From the NCBI GenBank assembly GCA_949288065.1, contig CASEIL010000004.1, positions 1 through 64,000 of the forward strand: 64,000 nucleotides of DNA. The letters are read 5' to 3'. The position numbers and the translations under genes were made by a program. Shown in pieces: positions 1 through 9,696 of the stretch (position 1 is the stretch's first letter; every line of letters begins with the position of its first letter). This DNA is from an uncultured Phascolarctobacterium sp. (lineage in GTDB: Bacteria; Bacillota; Negativicutes; Acidaminococcales; Acidaminococcaceae). The notes beneath the pieces were generated by a model, which saw nothing but the letters and a program-made list of their open reading frames with translations, did no database searches and was not told the origin of the DNA.

Positions 1-164
<164 letters not shown>

Positions 165-310
165 ACTCATTGAAGAACCGATTGGCTCTTAATTATTTAA
201 TCTAGAATTTTGTTTGTTTGGCTCGTTCCCTCTTTCGAGGAAACTCGCCCGCACATTCGCTTTTACTTGGTTCTTGTTCAGTTTTCAAGGTGCTGCTGAT
301 GTTTGACAGC
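165..310 (-). other. rRNA operon leader
   Basis: This non-coding leader lies between the rRNA promoter and the 16S 5' end. It contains the sequence (minus strand) CTTGAAAACTGAACAAG at about 271-287, a motif common in Bacillota rRNA leaders and spacers. No gene is seen between 165 and 487; the 60-codon plus-strand reading frame there has no ribosome binding site and no recognisable protein. Confidence 0.6.
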
Positions 311-316
311 TTTTGT

Positions 317-345
317 AGTTTACAACGTTTTTAACTTTTTGTCAA
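317..345 (-). promoter_or_regulatory. rRNA operon promoter
   Basis: On the minus strand a consensus -35 box TTGACA (340-345) is separated by exactly 17 bp from TAAACT (317-322). It lies about 150 bp upstream of the 16S 5' end, as expected for a sigma-A-type rRNA promoter. Confidence 0.8.
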
Positions 346-487
346 CTACTTTTTTGAAATTCTTTTTTGAATTTCTTCATTTGGAATTTCAGTACCGCAT
401 CACAGCGTGTTATTATTATATTAAATCTATGCGCTAAACGCAAACACAAATTTTTCACAAATTACGCCAGTATTTTCTTAAATTTAC

Positions 488-1393
488 CTAAAATTTACTT
501 TTTGCGCTTTCAATCTCATTTTTATTTTGTTTTACTTCGTTTTGCGTAAAATTCATTTTTAAGTCCTCTTTAAAAATCGTAACGGCGCGCCGCTCCTGCC
601 TGCCATCTGCCGTAAGGCAATAAAAATTTCGCATGCCACTGGGGTAATTTGGGGCAATCTGCACCTCGCCGCTGCTTTCCGCCTGCCTGGCAATATGTTC
701 GGAAATAAGCGCGCATCCCAGATTATTTTTCACAGCTTCTTTCACCGCAAAATTAGTGTTAAAAATTACCGGCTTCTGTTTAAGCATTATATTGTTGTTT
801 TTTATAAAAGCCTCCCACTGGCTGCGGGATGCAGAGCCTTCCTCCCTCGTTATCCAGCGCAGGCTGCCGCTTGTGCCGACGGGCGTTATCACCACCAGCC
901 TGTCGCTGTAAAACGCTTCTGCCTTAATACCTGAGGCGGTAATTTCGCCCTCCACCAGTGCCACGTCGATGCTGCCTTCCAGCAGCAGCTTAACAATTTG
1001 CTGCGTGTTAGCAATAATAATTTCCGGCTCCAACTTGTTATAACTGCGGCTGAAGCGCCCCAAATATTCCGGCAAAAAATATTCGCCAATCGTCTGGCTG
1101 GCGCCGATGCGCAGCGTGCCCTCAATTTTGCCCTGCAAATCGCCGATAGCGGCTTTGGCGTATTCCATTTCGCCGCAGATGGTTTTAGCGCTTTGCAGCA
1201 GGATTTTGCCCGCCGCCGTCAGCGCAATGCTTTTGTGCCGCGCCGTGCGTTCTATTAAATAAGTTCCAAAATAATCCTCCAGCTTTTTAATTTGCACGCT
1301 CACCGTGGGCTGCGACAGGTTACGCTTTTGCGCCGCTTTAGTAAAATTGCGGCATTCCGCCACTGTCAAAAAGGTTTCCAGTTCTTCCAGCAT
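488..1393 (-). CDS. LysR-family transcriptional regulator (CysL/YwfK-like)
   Basis: A 301-aa protein with the usual LysR layout. Residues about 1-60 form a winged helix-turn-helix (FLTVAECRNFTKAA followed by SQPTVSVQIKKLE). Residues about 90-290 form the periplasmic-binding-protein-like effector domain (GTLRIGASQTIGEYFLP). It is transcribed divergently from the YeiH-type exporter at 1520, the classic arrangement for a LysR protein controlling its neighbour; the 126-bp gap should hold its operator. CysL/YwfK-type regulators often act on sulfur metabolism, and YeiH proteins are suggested sulfate/sulfonate exporters, so a sulfur-related inducer is a reasonable but untested guess. The C-terminal tail after about residue 275 is Asn/Lys-rich and probably disordered. 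Confidence 0.9.
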   Translation of the reverse strand: MLEELETFLTVAECRNFTKAAQKRNLSQPTVSVQIKKLEDYFGTYLIERTARHKSIALTAAGKILLQSAKTICGEMEYAKAAIGDLQGKIEGTLRIGASQTIGEYFLPEYLGRFSRSYNKLEPEIIIANTQQIVKLLLEGSIDVALVEGEITASGIKAEAFYSDRLVVITPVGTSGSLRWITREEGSASRSQWEAFIKNNNIMLKQKPVIFNTNFAVKEAVKNNLGCALISEHIARQAESSGEVQIAPNYPSGMRNFYCLTADGRQERRAVTIFKEDLKMNFTQNEVKQNKNEIESAKSKF

Positions 1394-1439
1394 AACTACC
1401 TCATTAAAATTTATAATCGTTTTAATTAAAATAATTCAT

Positions 1440-1468
1440 TTTACTAATCATTGTAAACGGTTTATACT
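1440..1468 (+). promoter_or_regulatory. probable promoter of the YeiH-type exporter
   Basis: TTTACT (1440-1445), a 17-bp spacer and TATACT (1463-1468) lie in the intergenic region shared with the LysR gene. The boxes are moderate matches, which suits an activator-dependent promoter. Confidence 0.45.
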
Positions 1469-1519
1469 ATGTTTGCAACTTTTAGTAACGTAATTTTTTA
1501 TGAAAGGATGTTTTATTAT

Positions 1520-2521
1520 ATGGATTTTTTAACTAAAAATTTCCGCGGCGTGCTGCTGTGCTTTGCGCTGGCACTGCCCGCAAGCTATTTTGGCAAAATG
1601 TTCCCCGTTGTCGGTGCGCCGGTATTTGCCATTTTGTTCGGCCTTTTATTTGCGTTTTGGAACAGGCCGGCCTTTTTCCAGCCCGGCATTCAGTTCACAG
1701 CCAAAAAAGTGCTGCAATATTCCATTATTTTGCTGGGCTTCGGCATGAACCTGTTCGAAATTCTCGCCGTCGGCTCGCAATCGCTGCTGATAATTATTTC
1801 CACAATCAGCACGGCGCTGATTGTAGCGTATGTAATGAGCAAAATTATGAACATCGACCGCGATATTGCCACGCTCGTCGGTGTTGGCTCCTCTATTTGC
1901 GGCGGCAGCGCCATTGCAGCGGCAGCGCCTGTTATTAAGGCTTCCGATAAGGACATTGCCCAGTCCATTTCCGTTATCTTTCTTTTTAATGTAGTAGCAG
2001 CCTTTTTGTTCCCCGCGCTGGGCGATATGCTGGGCTTTACCGATACCGGCTTTGGCATGTGGGCAGGCACCGCTATTAACGATACCAGCTCCGTCGTTGC
2101 GGCAGGGCAAACCTGGGCCAGCGCCCACGGCAGCGATACCGCGCTAAACTACGCTACCATCGTTAAATTAACACGCACGCTTGCCATAATCCCCATCTGC
2201 CTTGGGCTGGCTTACATTACCGGTAAAGCCAAAAATACGGAAACTAATGTAAAAATCACATCCATCTTCCCCATGTTCATTTTGTACTTTGTGCTGGCAG
2301 CCGTGTTCAACACCCTTGCGGGCGATAGCGTTCCCGTGCTGGCACAGCTTCCTTCCATCGGTAAATTTATGATTGCCATGGCGATGGCAGCCATCGGACT
2401 GAACACCAACCTTGTTACCTTAGTAAAAAGCGGCGGCAAACCGATTCTGCTCGGCCTTATCTGCTGGATTTGCATTGCGCTGGTCAGCATCGGCATGCAG
2501 CACGTTTTGGGCATCTGGTAA
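1520..2521 (+). CDS. YeiH/UPF0324-family putative sulfate exporter
   Basis: A hydrophobic protein of about 333 residues with roughly ten membrane segments. It has the family's conserved cores: GFGMNLFEI in the first third, VGVGSSICGGSAIAA at about residue 120, and the WAGTAINDTSSVVAAG block in the middle. UPF0324/YeiH proteins are predicted inner-membrane exporters, proposed for sulfate or related anions. An upstream in-frame ATG at 1508 overlaps the ribosome binding site; ATG 1520 sits about 10 nt after AAAGGA and starts the protein at MDFLTKNF. The divergent LysR gene is the likely regulator. The transcript ends at the hairpin at 2540-2590. Confidence 0.9.
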   Translation: MDFLTKNFRGVLLCFALALPASYFGKMFPVVGAPVFAILFGLLFAFWNRPAFFQPGIQFTAKKVLQYSIILLGFGMNLFEILAVGSQSLLIIISTISTALIVAYVMSKIMNIDRDIATLVGVGSSICGGSAIAAAAPVIKASDKDIAQSISVIFLFNVVAAFLFPALGDMLGFTDTGFGMWAGTAINDTSSVVAAGQTWASAHGSDTALNYATIVKLTRTLAIIPICLGLAYITGKAKNTETNVKITSIFPMFILYFVLAAVFNTLAGDSVPVLAQLPSIGKFMIAMAMAAIGLNTNLVTLVKSGGKPILLGLICWICIALVSIGMQHVLGIW

Positions 2522-2539
2522 AATTTTACAAAAACAACA

Positions 2540-2590
2540 AACAGCACCCGCAGATTTCACCGAAAATCTACACAGCCGGGTGCTGTTTTC
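2540..2590 (+). terminator. rho-independent terminator after the exporter gene
   Basis: The arms AACAGCACCCG (from 2540) and CGGGTGCTGTT (ending about 2587) pair perfectly and are followed by TTTTC. The loop contains a smaller hairpin (AGATTT/AAATCT). Confidence 0.85.
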
Positions 2591-2622
2591 TATTGCAATC
2601 GGTACATTTTTGTTTTGAATTG

Positions 2623-2631
2623 TGGTATAAT
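2623..2631 (+). promoter_or_regulatory. extended -10 promoter for the penicillin-binding protein gene
   Basis: TGG followed by TATAAT (2626-2631) is an extended -10 element, about 46 bp before the start codon. No good -35 box lies 17 bp upstream, as is usual for this promoter class. Confidence 0.6.
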
Positions 2632-2676
2632 GATTGAGAATGTTTAATTACTACATTATAGAACCGAGGTTACTTT

Positions 2677-4752
2677 ATGGGAAACTTTTTTAAAACAGTT
2701 ATTTGCGTGCTTGTGGCGCTGTTTGTGCTGGCAGGCGCTGCTTTTTGGGGGCTGGCAGGCTTAATGCCGGCCGTGGATATTGAAGATTCGCTGCGTCCGG
2801 ATGCTGCCTCGCAATATTTTGACGATAAGGGCGAACTGCTTTACACCACCGCGTCCGAAGAGCGCCGCATCCCCGTCAGCCTTGACAAAATGCCGAAGCA
2901 TTTACAGGAAGCCTTTATCTCTATCGAGGACGCCCGCTTTTATGAGCACGGCGGCATTGATATCCGCGGCACCGCGCGCGCACTTTTTGTAACGCTTACC
3001 GGCGGCGACGTGCAGGGCGGCAGCACCATTACCCAGCAGCTTGCTAAAAACGCTTTTTTAACCAACGAGCGCACCATTACCCGCAAAATTAAAGAAGCCT
3101 TTATTGCCCGCCAGCTGGAAGAACGCTACACCAAGGACGAAATTTTAAACATGTACCTCAACCGCATTTATTTTGGGCAGGGCACCTATGGCGTTGAAAC
3201 CGCCTCCCTGTACTATTTTGGCAAACACGTTGAGGACATCGACCTTGCCGAAGCAGCGACGCTGGCAGCCATCCCAAAAAGCCCTAACTACTATAACCCG
3301 CTGGAAAACCCCAAGGCCAGCAAGGAACGTCAGGAGCTTGTTCTGGACCAGATGGTAAAATACGGCTACATCACTCAGGCCGAGGCCGATACAGCCAAGG
3401 CTGAAAAAATTGCCGTACACGTTACCGAAATTCAGGATAAAAAGGAATACCTTTCCTACTTTTTCGATTACTGCAACCAGTTTATTATTGATAAATTCGG
3501 CGCCGACGCCCTTTACAAAGGCGGGCTGAAAATTTACACCACCATTAACAGCGATATGCAGCAGGCAGCTGTTGACGCTTTGCAGTACCTGCCTAATTAC
3601 TACACAGACGACAGCAAACTGACACAACCGCAGGTTGCGCTGGTATCCTTAGACCCGCAGACCGGCTACATTAAAGCCATGATTGGCGGCCGCGCCGAGG
3701 ATAAATTTAACCGCGCCATTATGGCAGTGCGCCAGCCGGGTTCTTCCTTTAAACCGTTTGTTTACCTTACAGCAATGGAAAACGGCTTTACCCCTGCCAG
3801 CGTGGTTGAAGATAAGGAAACCGAATTTGCGCAGGGCTGGACCCCGCAGAACAGCGACCTGAAATGGCACGGCAAGGTAAGCCTGCGCACCGCGCTTACC
3901 CGCTCCATGAACGTACCGACCGTACTTGTAGCTCAGCAGGTAGGCGTCGATAAAATTTTAGACACCGCCAAAGCCCTTGGCATCACCACTTTGGTAGATG
4001 AAGGCGCTTACAGCGACGCTAACCTGGCGATGGCGCTGGGCGGCTTAAGTAAGGGCGTTATTCCTATCGAGATGGCATCCGCCTACGGCGCTATTGCCAA
4101 CAGCGGCGTGTATGTTAAACCGATTGGCATTTTAAAAATTGAGGACCGCAACGGCCGCGTAATTTTTGAAAACAAAACCGAACGCCACGAAGCTGTTGAC
4201 CCGCGTGCCGCCTACCTTACGGTGGATATGATGAAGGGCGTGTTTGTTAACGGCACCGCCGCAGGCGCAGGGCTTGGGCGCCCGGCAGCAGGCAAAACCG
4301 GCACTACGGATGACTTTAAGGACGCCTGGTTTGTAGGCTTTACGCCGAACCTTTCCACCGCTGTGTGGATTGGCGACGACAACGGCCGCGCCCTTGAATA
4401 TATGTACGGCTCCATGCAGCCGCTGAGCATTTGGCGCAGCTACATGCTGAACGCCGTGCAGAACCTGCCCGCAGTTGACTTTGTACGCCCGGCAGGGCTG
4501 GAAATTCCGCCTGAACCGAAGATTGTGAACGACAAGGACAAAGAGGACAAGGATAAAAAAGACAGCAAAGACGCTAAAAAGGAAGCTGCCAAAGAAACCA
4601 ATGCCGCCAAAAAAGCTGCTGAAGAAGCAGCCGGCGCAGCACAGCCTGCCAAGCCCAGCATGCGCGACCGCGTGCGCGAGATTTTGGAAGGCAACGCCGC
4701 AGCCAATAACACCAAGCCTGTTGTCAGCAACCAGCCGACACCGGCCAATTAA
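2677..4752 (+). CDS. class A penicillin-binding protein (PBP1A-type)
   Basis: A 691-aa bifunctional peptidoglycan synthase. Residues 1-35 hold a single membrane anchor. The GT51 glycosyltransferase domain (about 55-230) has the catalytic glutamate in EDARFYEHGG (near 84) plus GGSTITQQLAKN and RKIKEAFIARQLE. The transpeptidase domain (about 320-600) has all three active-site motifs: SSFK (near 357), SMN, and KTGT (near 540). After about residue 610 the tail is Lys/Asp/Glu/Ala-rich and low in complexity, probably an extended extracytoplasmic segment. It is monocistronic, with its own extended -10 promoter and a hairpin terminator. Confidence 0.95.
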   Translation: MGNFFKTVICVLVALFVLAGAAFWGLAGLMPAVDIEDSLRPDAASQYFDDKGELLYTTASEERRIPVSLDKMPKHLQEAFISIEDARFYEHGGIDIRGTARALFVTLTGGDVQGGSTITQQLAKNAFLTNERTITRKIKEAFIARQLEERYTKDEILNMYLNRIYFGQGTYGVETASLYYFGKHVEDIDLAEAATLAAIPKSPNYYNPLENPKASKERQELVLDQMVKYGYITQAEADTAKAEKIAVHVTEIQDKKEYLSYFFDYCNQFIIDKFGADALYKGGLKIYTTINSDMQQAAVDALQYLPNYYTDDSKLTQPQVALVSLDPQTGYIKAMIGGRAEDKFNRAIMAVRQPGSSFKPFVYLTAMENGFTPASVVEDKETEFAQGWTPQNSDLKWHGKVSLRTALTRSMNVPTVLVAQQVGVDKILDTAKALGITTLVDEGAYSDANLAMALGGLSKGVIPIEMASAYGAIANSGVYVKPIGILKIEDRNGRVIFENKTERHEAVDPRAAYLTVDMMKGVFVNGTAAGAGLGRPAAGKTGTTDDFKDAWFVGFTPNLSTAVWIGDDNGRALEYMYGSMQPLSIWRSYMLNAVQNLPAVDFVRPAGLEIPPEPKIVNDKDKEDKDKKDSKDAKKEAAKETNAAKKAAEEAAGAAQPAKPSMRDRVREILEGNAAANNTKPVVSNQPTPAN

Positions 4753-4757
4753 ACAGC

Positions 4758-4791
4758 AAAACCTGCTTTGCAATGCAGAGCAGGTTTTTTT
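4758..4791 (+). terminator. terminator between convergent genes
   Basis: AAAACCTGCT and AGCAGGTTTTTTT form a hairpin just after the PBP stop. The opposite strand also ends in a T-rich run, so it may serve the convergent gene ending at 4806 as well. Confidence 0.85.
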
Positions 4792-4805
4792 ATGCCAATT
4801 TTTAG

Positions 4806-6467
4806 TTATAACGCCTCTTTAAAAATAGAGCCGCCGATAAATTCACGCAAAATGGAATTGGTCGGTATCGCCTCGTCGTCCATGCCGCGCACATGGCTCA
4901 ATAAATCCAGCAGGCGCTGCGCGCGTGTGTACACCGCCTCGTCCGGCGTAATGCGCTGCAACAGCGGCTCGGCATACTTTTTAAGCACGGCAAATTCATA
5001 CACCAGCGAAGTATTAAACATAATGTCTGCCCCATCCTGAAACGGGAAAATATACTCCTCCTCGCCGCGGCGCACATCGTCCCACAGCTTCAGCGTCATC
5101 AGTGCGTCATGCGAACGGAACTGCGAATCGCGCACAATGCGGCGCAACAGACGCATATCCGTCGTGTGGATGCGGTTGTACGAATCGAGCTGCATCGGCG
5201 TTAAAGCACTGATGTAAATTTTCATTTTATTCGCGGCAGGCACCGCTGCGGAAATACGCTCGTTCAAAGCGTGGATGCCCTCCACCACCAGCACATCCTT
5301 CTCGCCCAGCTTAATCTCACGCCCGCGGTATTCCCTCATGCCGCTGCTAAAATTATACTTGGGTATCTTTACGCACTCACCTGCCAGCAGGCGTTTTAAA
5401 TGGTCGTTAAACAGCTCTAAATCAATCGCTTCCACATTTTCAAAATCAAAGCTGCCGTCCGCTTTGCGCGGAGTATCGTGGCGGTCTTTAAAATAATCGT
5501 CCATCGAAATCGGCACCGGACGGATGCCGTTAACAACCATCTGAATGCTTAAACGCTGGGCAAAGGTAGTTTTGCCCGACGACGACGGCCCGGCAATCAG
5601 CACCAGCCGCACATGTTTGTTGCTTTCGGCAATTTTATCGGCAATGCCGGCAATTTTCTTTTCGTGCAGCGCCTCCGCCACCTGAATAATGCCGTTGGCA
5701 TACCCGCAGGAGATAATGCGGTTGAGCTTGGCCACCGTGTTGCAGTTAATTTTTGCCGACCAGTCCTGCAATTCGTGGAACATGCCGTTTAAAGCAGCGC
5801 TCGGCTCAAACTTATCCAGCCTGTCCATGCTGCCGCGTTCCGGGTAGTTAATGATAATGCCGCTTTCATAATTAATCAGCTCAAACAATTTTAAATAGCT
5901 GCAATTTGGCATCATCGCGCCAAAAAAGTATTCGGCGTAATCGCGCAAATAGTAAACGGTCAGCGTCTGCGCGTCGGGCGAGTTGTTTAAAAGCTCCAGT
6001 CGGTCATCTTCCTCGCGCTCCACTAAAATTTTTTCTGCCTCAGCCCGGTTGATAGTACCGTAAACTATTGGCTCTTCGGCGGCAATCAGCTTGCGCATGA
6101 ATAAATCAATGTCGCGCAAATCGTACTTGCTTAAAACAATGCCGTTGGTAATATCGCAGTACAGCGCGCTGCCGATGGAGTTGCAGACCTCCAGCTTAAC
6201 CTCCGGGCGCAGCGTACGCATGGCGTACAAAAACAGAAAGAGCAGGCTGCGCACATAAACGCGGCGGCCTTCCTCCGTGCCCCAGGTTATAAAATCAACC
6301 GTGCCGTCCGTGTGCAGCGGCTTTTGCAAATCCGTGCCGCAGCCGTTAAAAACGCCCTCCACGATAGGCTCGTTATAAAAATCTTTAAAATCGCGGCTAA
6401 CCTCTAAAAGCGTAACGCCGTCCGGATACTCTTTTACTGTTCCGTCAGGCAAAGTAAATTTCAGCAT
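4806..6467 (-). CDS. TGS-domain uridine-kinase-like nucleoside kinase
   Basis: 553 aa. The N-terminus (about 1-60) resembles a TGS domain (LPDGTVKEYPDGVTLLEV). Next comes a region resembling the editing-type domain of threonyl-tRNA synthetase (about 60-250). A uridine kinase/phosphoribulokinase P-loop domain follows, with AGPSSSGKTTFAQ near residues 293-305 and the family motif SMDDYFKDR. This three-part fusion is widespread in Bacillota and usually annotated as a nucleoside or uridine kinase; its true substrate is uncertain. It is expressed alone from the promoter at 6502-6530, with a strong ribosome binding site (AAGGGGGA) before ATG 6467. Confidence 0.88.
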   Translation of the reverse strand: MLKFTLPDGTVKEYPDGVTLLEVSRDFKDFYNEPIVEGVFNGCGTDLQKPLHTDGTVDFITWGTEEGRRVYVRSLLFLFLYAMRTLRPEVKLEVCNSIGSALYCDITNGIVLSKYDLRDIDLFMRKLIAAEEPIVYGTINRAEAEKILVEREEDDRLELLNNSPDAQTLTVYYLRDYAEYFFGAMMPNCSYLKLFELINYESGIIINYPERGSMDRLDKFEPSAALNGMFHELQDWSAKINCNTVAKLNRIISCGYANGIIQVAEALHEKKIAGIADKIAESNKHVRLVLIAGPSSSGKTTFAQRLSIQMVVNGIRPVPISMDDYFKDRHDTPRKADGSFDFENVEAIDLELFNDHLKRLLAGECVKIPKYNFSSGMREYRGREIKLGEKDVLVVEGIHALNERISAAVPAANKMKIYISALTPMQLDSYNRIHTTDMRLLRRIVRDSQFRSHDALMTLKLWDDVRRGEEEYIFPFQDGADIMFNTSLVYEFAVLKKYAEPLLQRITPDEAVYTRAQRLLDLLSHVRGMDDEAIPTNSILREFIGGSIFKEAL

Positions 6468-6501
6468 AATAATCCCCCTTCAGCAAGCAGGTTATATTAT
6501 C

Positions 6502-6530
6502 ATTATACCCCATAAGTAAGTTTTTGCCAA
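6502..6530 (-). promoter_or_regulatory. promoter of the uridine-kinase-like gene
   Basis: On the minus strand TTGGCA (6525-6530), a 17-bp spacer and a perfect TATAAT (6502-6507) lie about 35 bp upstream of the start codon. Confidence 0.75.
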
Positions 6531-6570
6531 AAAAGAAGTGTTTGAGTAACATTATAAATTTATAAACAAC

Positions 6571-6611
6571 AAACCCCGACCATACCTGCTATGCAGGTAT
6601 GGTCGGGGTTT
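6571..6611 (-). terminator. strong terminator after ileS
   Basis: A near-perfect long hairpin: AAACCCCGACCATACCTGC pairs with GCAGGTATGGTCGGGGTTT across a loop of a few bases. It lies directly downstream of the ileS stop codon. Confidence 0.85.
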
Positions 6612-6641
6612 AAATTTAAAACATTATTTTATTACACCAAA

Positions 6642-9425
6642 TTACTTCACCGCTTCGGCGCAGCGTGCGCACAGGGTTGGGTGTTCTGCGTCCTGGCCTA
6701 CGGTGTCGCTGTAAATCCAGCAGCGTTCGCACTTATGGCCTTCGGCAGCTTTAACGGCAACCTTCAAGTCCTCGCGGGTGGTTGTGTCGCCTTCTGCGCC
6801 TACGCCTTCGTGCAGCACTGCCTGCGATACGATTAACAGCGTCGGCAGGTCTTTTTCAACAGATTGCAGCACTTTCAGCGCTTCGCCTTCGGCATACAGT
6901 TCAACCTTAGCGTCAAGGGAATGGCCGATAGTTTTAGCCTTACGCGCAACTTCCAGCACTCTGGTAATTTCGCTGCGGATGCCGATAAAGTCTTCCCATT
7001 TCTTTTCGAGTACCGGGTCGATGTATTCTTCCTTCGGTTCGGGCCAAGGCATCATCAGTACGGATTCCGGCATGGTAGAAGTTTTCTTCATAAACTGCCA
7101 TACCTCTTCCATGGTAAAGCTCAGCACCGGCGCCAGCATTACAACCAGGTCAACCATAATTTCATACATGGCAGTCTGGGCGCTGCGGCGTTCAAGGCTG
7201 TCTGCCTTGTAGGCATACAGGCGGTCTTTTAAAATATCCAGATAGTAGCTGCTCATTTCCACCGTGCAGAAGTTATGGATGGCATGGTACAGCACATGGA
7301 AATCGTAATCCTCGTAAGCCTGTTTAACCTCTTTTTTAAGCAGCTGCATGTGCATTAATGCCCAGCGGTCAAGCTCCAGCATCTGGTCAAACGGAACTTT
7401 GTCTTTTTCATAGTCAAAGTCATTGGTGTTGCCCAAAATGTAACGGATGGTGTTGCGGATTTTACGGTAAACTTCAGAGAGCTGTTTCAAAATCTCTTTG
7501 GAGATGCGGATATCAGCCTTGTAATCGCTGGAAGCAGCCCACAGGCGGATAATATCCGCGCCGTATTGTTTAATAACGTCCTGCGGGGCAACGGTGTTGC
7601 CTACGGATTTGGACATTTTACGCCCTTCGCCGTCAACAACATAGCCGTGGGTTAAAACGGATTTATACGGTGCATGGCCGGTGGTGGCAACGCTGGTAAG
7701 CAAGGAAGACTGGAACCAGCCGCGGTGCTGGTCGCTGCCTTCAAGGTACATATCAACAGGCCATGCCAGTTCCGGGCGAACCTTGGCAACAGCTGCGTGC
7801 GAAGAACCGCTGTCGAACCAAACGTCCATAATGTCGCTTTCTTTGGTAAAATGCTTGCCGCCGCAGTGCGGGCAGGTGGTGCCTTCCGGCAGAATTTCTT
7901 CGGCTTCGTATTTCCACCACGCGTCGGAGCCTTCTTTTTTGAACAAATCAGCTACGGCGTTGATGGTTTCATCAGTAATTAAATGCTGGCCGCATTCCGT
8001 GCAGTAGAACGCCGGAATAGGCACGCCCCAAACGCGCTGACGCGAAATGCACCAGTCGTTGCGGTCGGCAACCATGTTGTGAATACGGCTTTCGCCCCAG
8101 GACGGAATCCATTTAACTTCGTTGGCAATGGCTGCGAGAGCTTCGTCACGGAAGCCGTCAACAGATGCGAACCACTGCTCGGTTGCGCGGTAAATAATGG
8201 GGTTTTTGCAGCGCCAGCAGTGTGCGTACTGATGGCGGATGTTTTCTTTGCCCAGCAGCATACCAAGCTCGGACAGGTATTTTAAAATAGGAATGTTGGC
8301 GTCGAATACGAACATGCCTTCAAACTGTTTTGCTTCTTTGGTGAACTTACCGGATTTATCAACCGGGCAGATAATCGGCAGATGGTATTTAATGCCGGTT
8401 TCAAAGTCGACGTCGCCGTGGCCAGGAGCGGTATGTACGCAGCCGGTACCGGCGTCAAGCGTTACATAATCTGCCAGCACAATCGGGGATTTGCGGTCGA
8501 TAGTATCAAACGGATGACGGCATTCGGCAAATTCCATATCCTTGCCTTTGCAGGTGCCAAGCACGTTGCTCAAATCTTTTTTGCAAACCTTGCCAACCTG
8601 TTCCAGCAAATCTTTGGCAAGGAACAGCACTTCGCCTTCACATTCAACCCAGGCGTATTCAATATCCGGGTGCAGGGCAATGGCCACGTTGGCAGGCATG
8701 GTCCACGGCGTGGTCGTCCAGATTACTACATAAGCCGGTTTGCCTTTGGCAGCCTTCGGCAGCAGGCCGTTATCCTTAACCAGCGGCATTTTTACATAAA
8801 TAGCCGGAGTTTTCTGTTCTGCGTATTCAATTTCTGCTTCCGCAAGAGCGGTTTCGCAGCAGGGGCACCAGTAAACGGATTTTTGCCCTTTGTAGATATA
8901 ACCTTTTTTAGCCATTTCGCCGAAAACATGGATTTGTACGGCTTCATAATCAGGCACGAGGGTTACATAGGGGTGTTCCCAATCGCCCAGTACGCCGAGG
9001 CGTTTAAAATCGTTGCGCTGCACGTCAATCCACTGCAAAGCGTAGTTTTTACATTCGTTGCGCAGCACCAGCGGGTCAAGCTCGTTGCGGTTCAAACCAA
9101 GGTTTTTAATAGCGGCGTGCTCAATCGGCATGCCGTGGGTGTCCCAGCCCGGAACGTACGGGGTATCGTAACCCTGGGTGTATTTATATTTCATGATAAT
9201 GTCTTTTAAAATTTTGTTGAGCGCGGTGCCCATGTGAATTTGCCCGTTAGCATACGGAGGGCCGTCGTGCAGGACGAATTTTTTGTGCCCTGCGTGCAGT
9301 TTTTGTTTTTTACCATAAATGTCGTTGTCATACCAGTATTTTAAAATTTCCGGTTCGCGTTCCGGCAGCCCGGCACGCATCGGAAACTCGGTTTCCGGTA
9401 AGTTAAGCGTCTTGCTGTAATCCAA
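6642..9425 (-). CDS. ileS: isoleucyl-tRNA synthetase
   Basis: A class I aminoacyl-tRNA synthetase of about 927 aa that charges tRNA-Ile in the cytoplasm. Visible signatures are the HIGH-type motif (PPYANGQIHMGTALNK), KMSKS in GRKMSKSVGN, the CP1 editing domain between them, and a C-terminal zinc-binding pair (CERCW and CARC). The start is a TTG at 9425: it follows GGAGG by nine bases and opens the family N-terminus LDYSKTLNLPET. The reading frame continues upstream to 9515, but that part is the T-box leader RNA, not protein. Expression is controlled by the T-box at 9441-9690. Confidence 0.96.
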   Translation of the reverse strand: MDYSKTLNLPETEFPMRAGLPEREPEILKYWYDNDIYGKKQKLHAGHKKFVLHDGPPYANGQIHMGTALNKILKDIIMKYKYTQGYDTPYVPGWDTHGMPIEHAAIKNLGLNRNELDPLVLRNECKNYALQWIDVQRNDFKRLGVLGDWEHPYVTLVPDYEAVQIHVFGEMAKKGYIYKGQKSVYWCPCCETALAEAEIEYAEQKTPAIYVKMPLVKDNGLLPKAAKGKPAYVVIWTTTPWTMPANVAIALHPDIEYAWVECEGEVLFLAKDLLEQVGKVCKKDLSNVLGTCKGKDMEFAECRHPFDTIDRKSPIVLADYVTLDAGTGCVHTAPGHGDVDFETGIKYHLPIICPVDKSGKFTKEAKQFEGMFVFDANIPILKYLSELGMLLGKENIRHQYAHCWRCKNPIIYRATEQWFASVDGFRDEALAAIANEVKWIPSWGESRIHNMVADRNDWCISRQRVWGVPIPAFYCTECGQHLITDETINAVADLFKKEGSDAWWKYEAEEILPEGTTCPHCGGKHFTKESDIMDVWFDSGSSHAAVAKVRPELAWPVDMYLEGSDQHRGWFQSSLLTSVATTGHAPYKSVLTHGYVVDGEGRKMSKSVGNTVAPQDVIKQYGADIIRLWAASSDYKADIRISKEILKQLSEVYRKIRNTIRYILGNTNDFDYEKDKVPFDQMLELDRWALMHMQLLKKEVKQAYEDYDFHVLYHAIHNFCTVEMSSYYLDILKDRLYAYKADSLERRSAQTAMYEIMVDLVVMLAPVLSFTMEEVWQFMKKTSTMPESVLMMPWPEPKEEYIDPVLEKKWEDFIGIRSEITRVLEVARKAKTIGHSLDAKVELYAEGEALKVLQSVEKDLPTLLIVSQAVLHEGVGAEGDTTTREDLKVAVKAAEGHKCERCWIYSDTVGQDAEHPTLCARCAEAVK

Positions 9426-9440
9426 TTTTTTACACCTCCA

Positions 9441-9690
9441 AAAAAATAAAGCCTCATCCCAAAGGGACGAGACTTGTATAACCCGTGGTACCACCCTAAT
9501 GACGCTGTGCGCCACTCTCAGCGCTAATAACGTGCGCTACTCCGTCCGTGCTTACTAAGTTTCAGCACGGAAGCTCCAAAGTGATTTTCACCGGCGTTCC
9601 AACCTGTTCCGGCTTGCACTCTCCCGGACTCGCTGCACTGTTTCCTGCCGGCTACTGTCTTTATCATAGCCTGTAATAATATTTAAAAAC
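9441..9690 (-). promoter_or_regulatory. isoleucine-specific T-box leader of ileS
   Basis: The minus strand contains the diagnostic T-box core AGGGTGGTACCACGGG (9482-9497). It is followed by a hairpin (GTCTCGTCCC/GGGATGAGGC) and a run of T, the terminator arm. About 90 nt upstream of the core, in the stem I region, an ATC isoleucine codon at 9585-9583 lies in the context GTGAAAATCACTTTGG, the expected specifier loop. Uncharged tRNA-Ile should bind here and allow read-through into ileS. Confidence 0.92.
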
Positions 9691-9696
9691 AAAATT

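Noticed and set aside
367-549. 60-codon plus-strand reading frame between the rRNA promoter and the LysR gene
   Set aside because: It has no ribosome binding site, overlaps the 3' end of the LysR gene, and has the composition of AT-rich intergenic DNA.
8382-9209. 275-codon reading frame antisense to ileS
   Set aside because: It is a shadow of a highly conserved gene on the other strand and has no family features or ribosome binding site.
9426-9515. N-terminal extension of IleS in the same frame
   Set aside because: The stretch encodes the T-box core and terminator RNA, and TTG 9425 with GGAGG is the family start.
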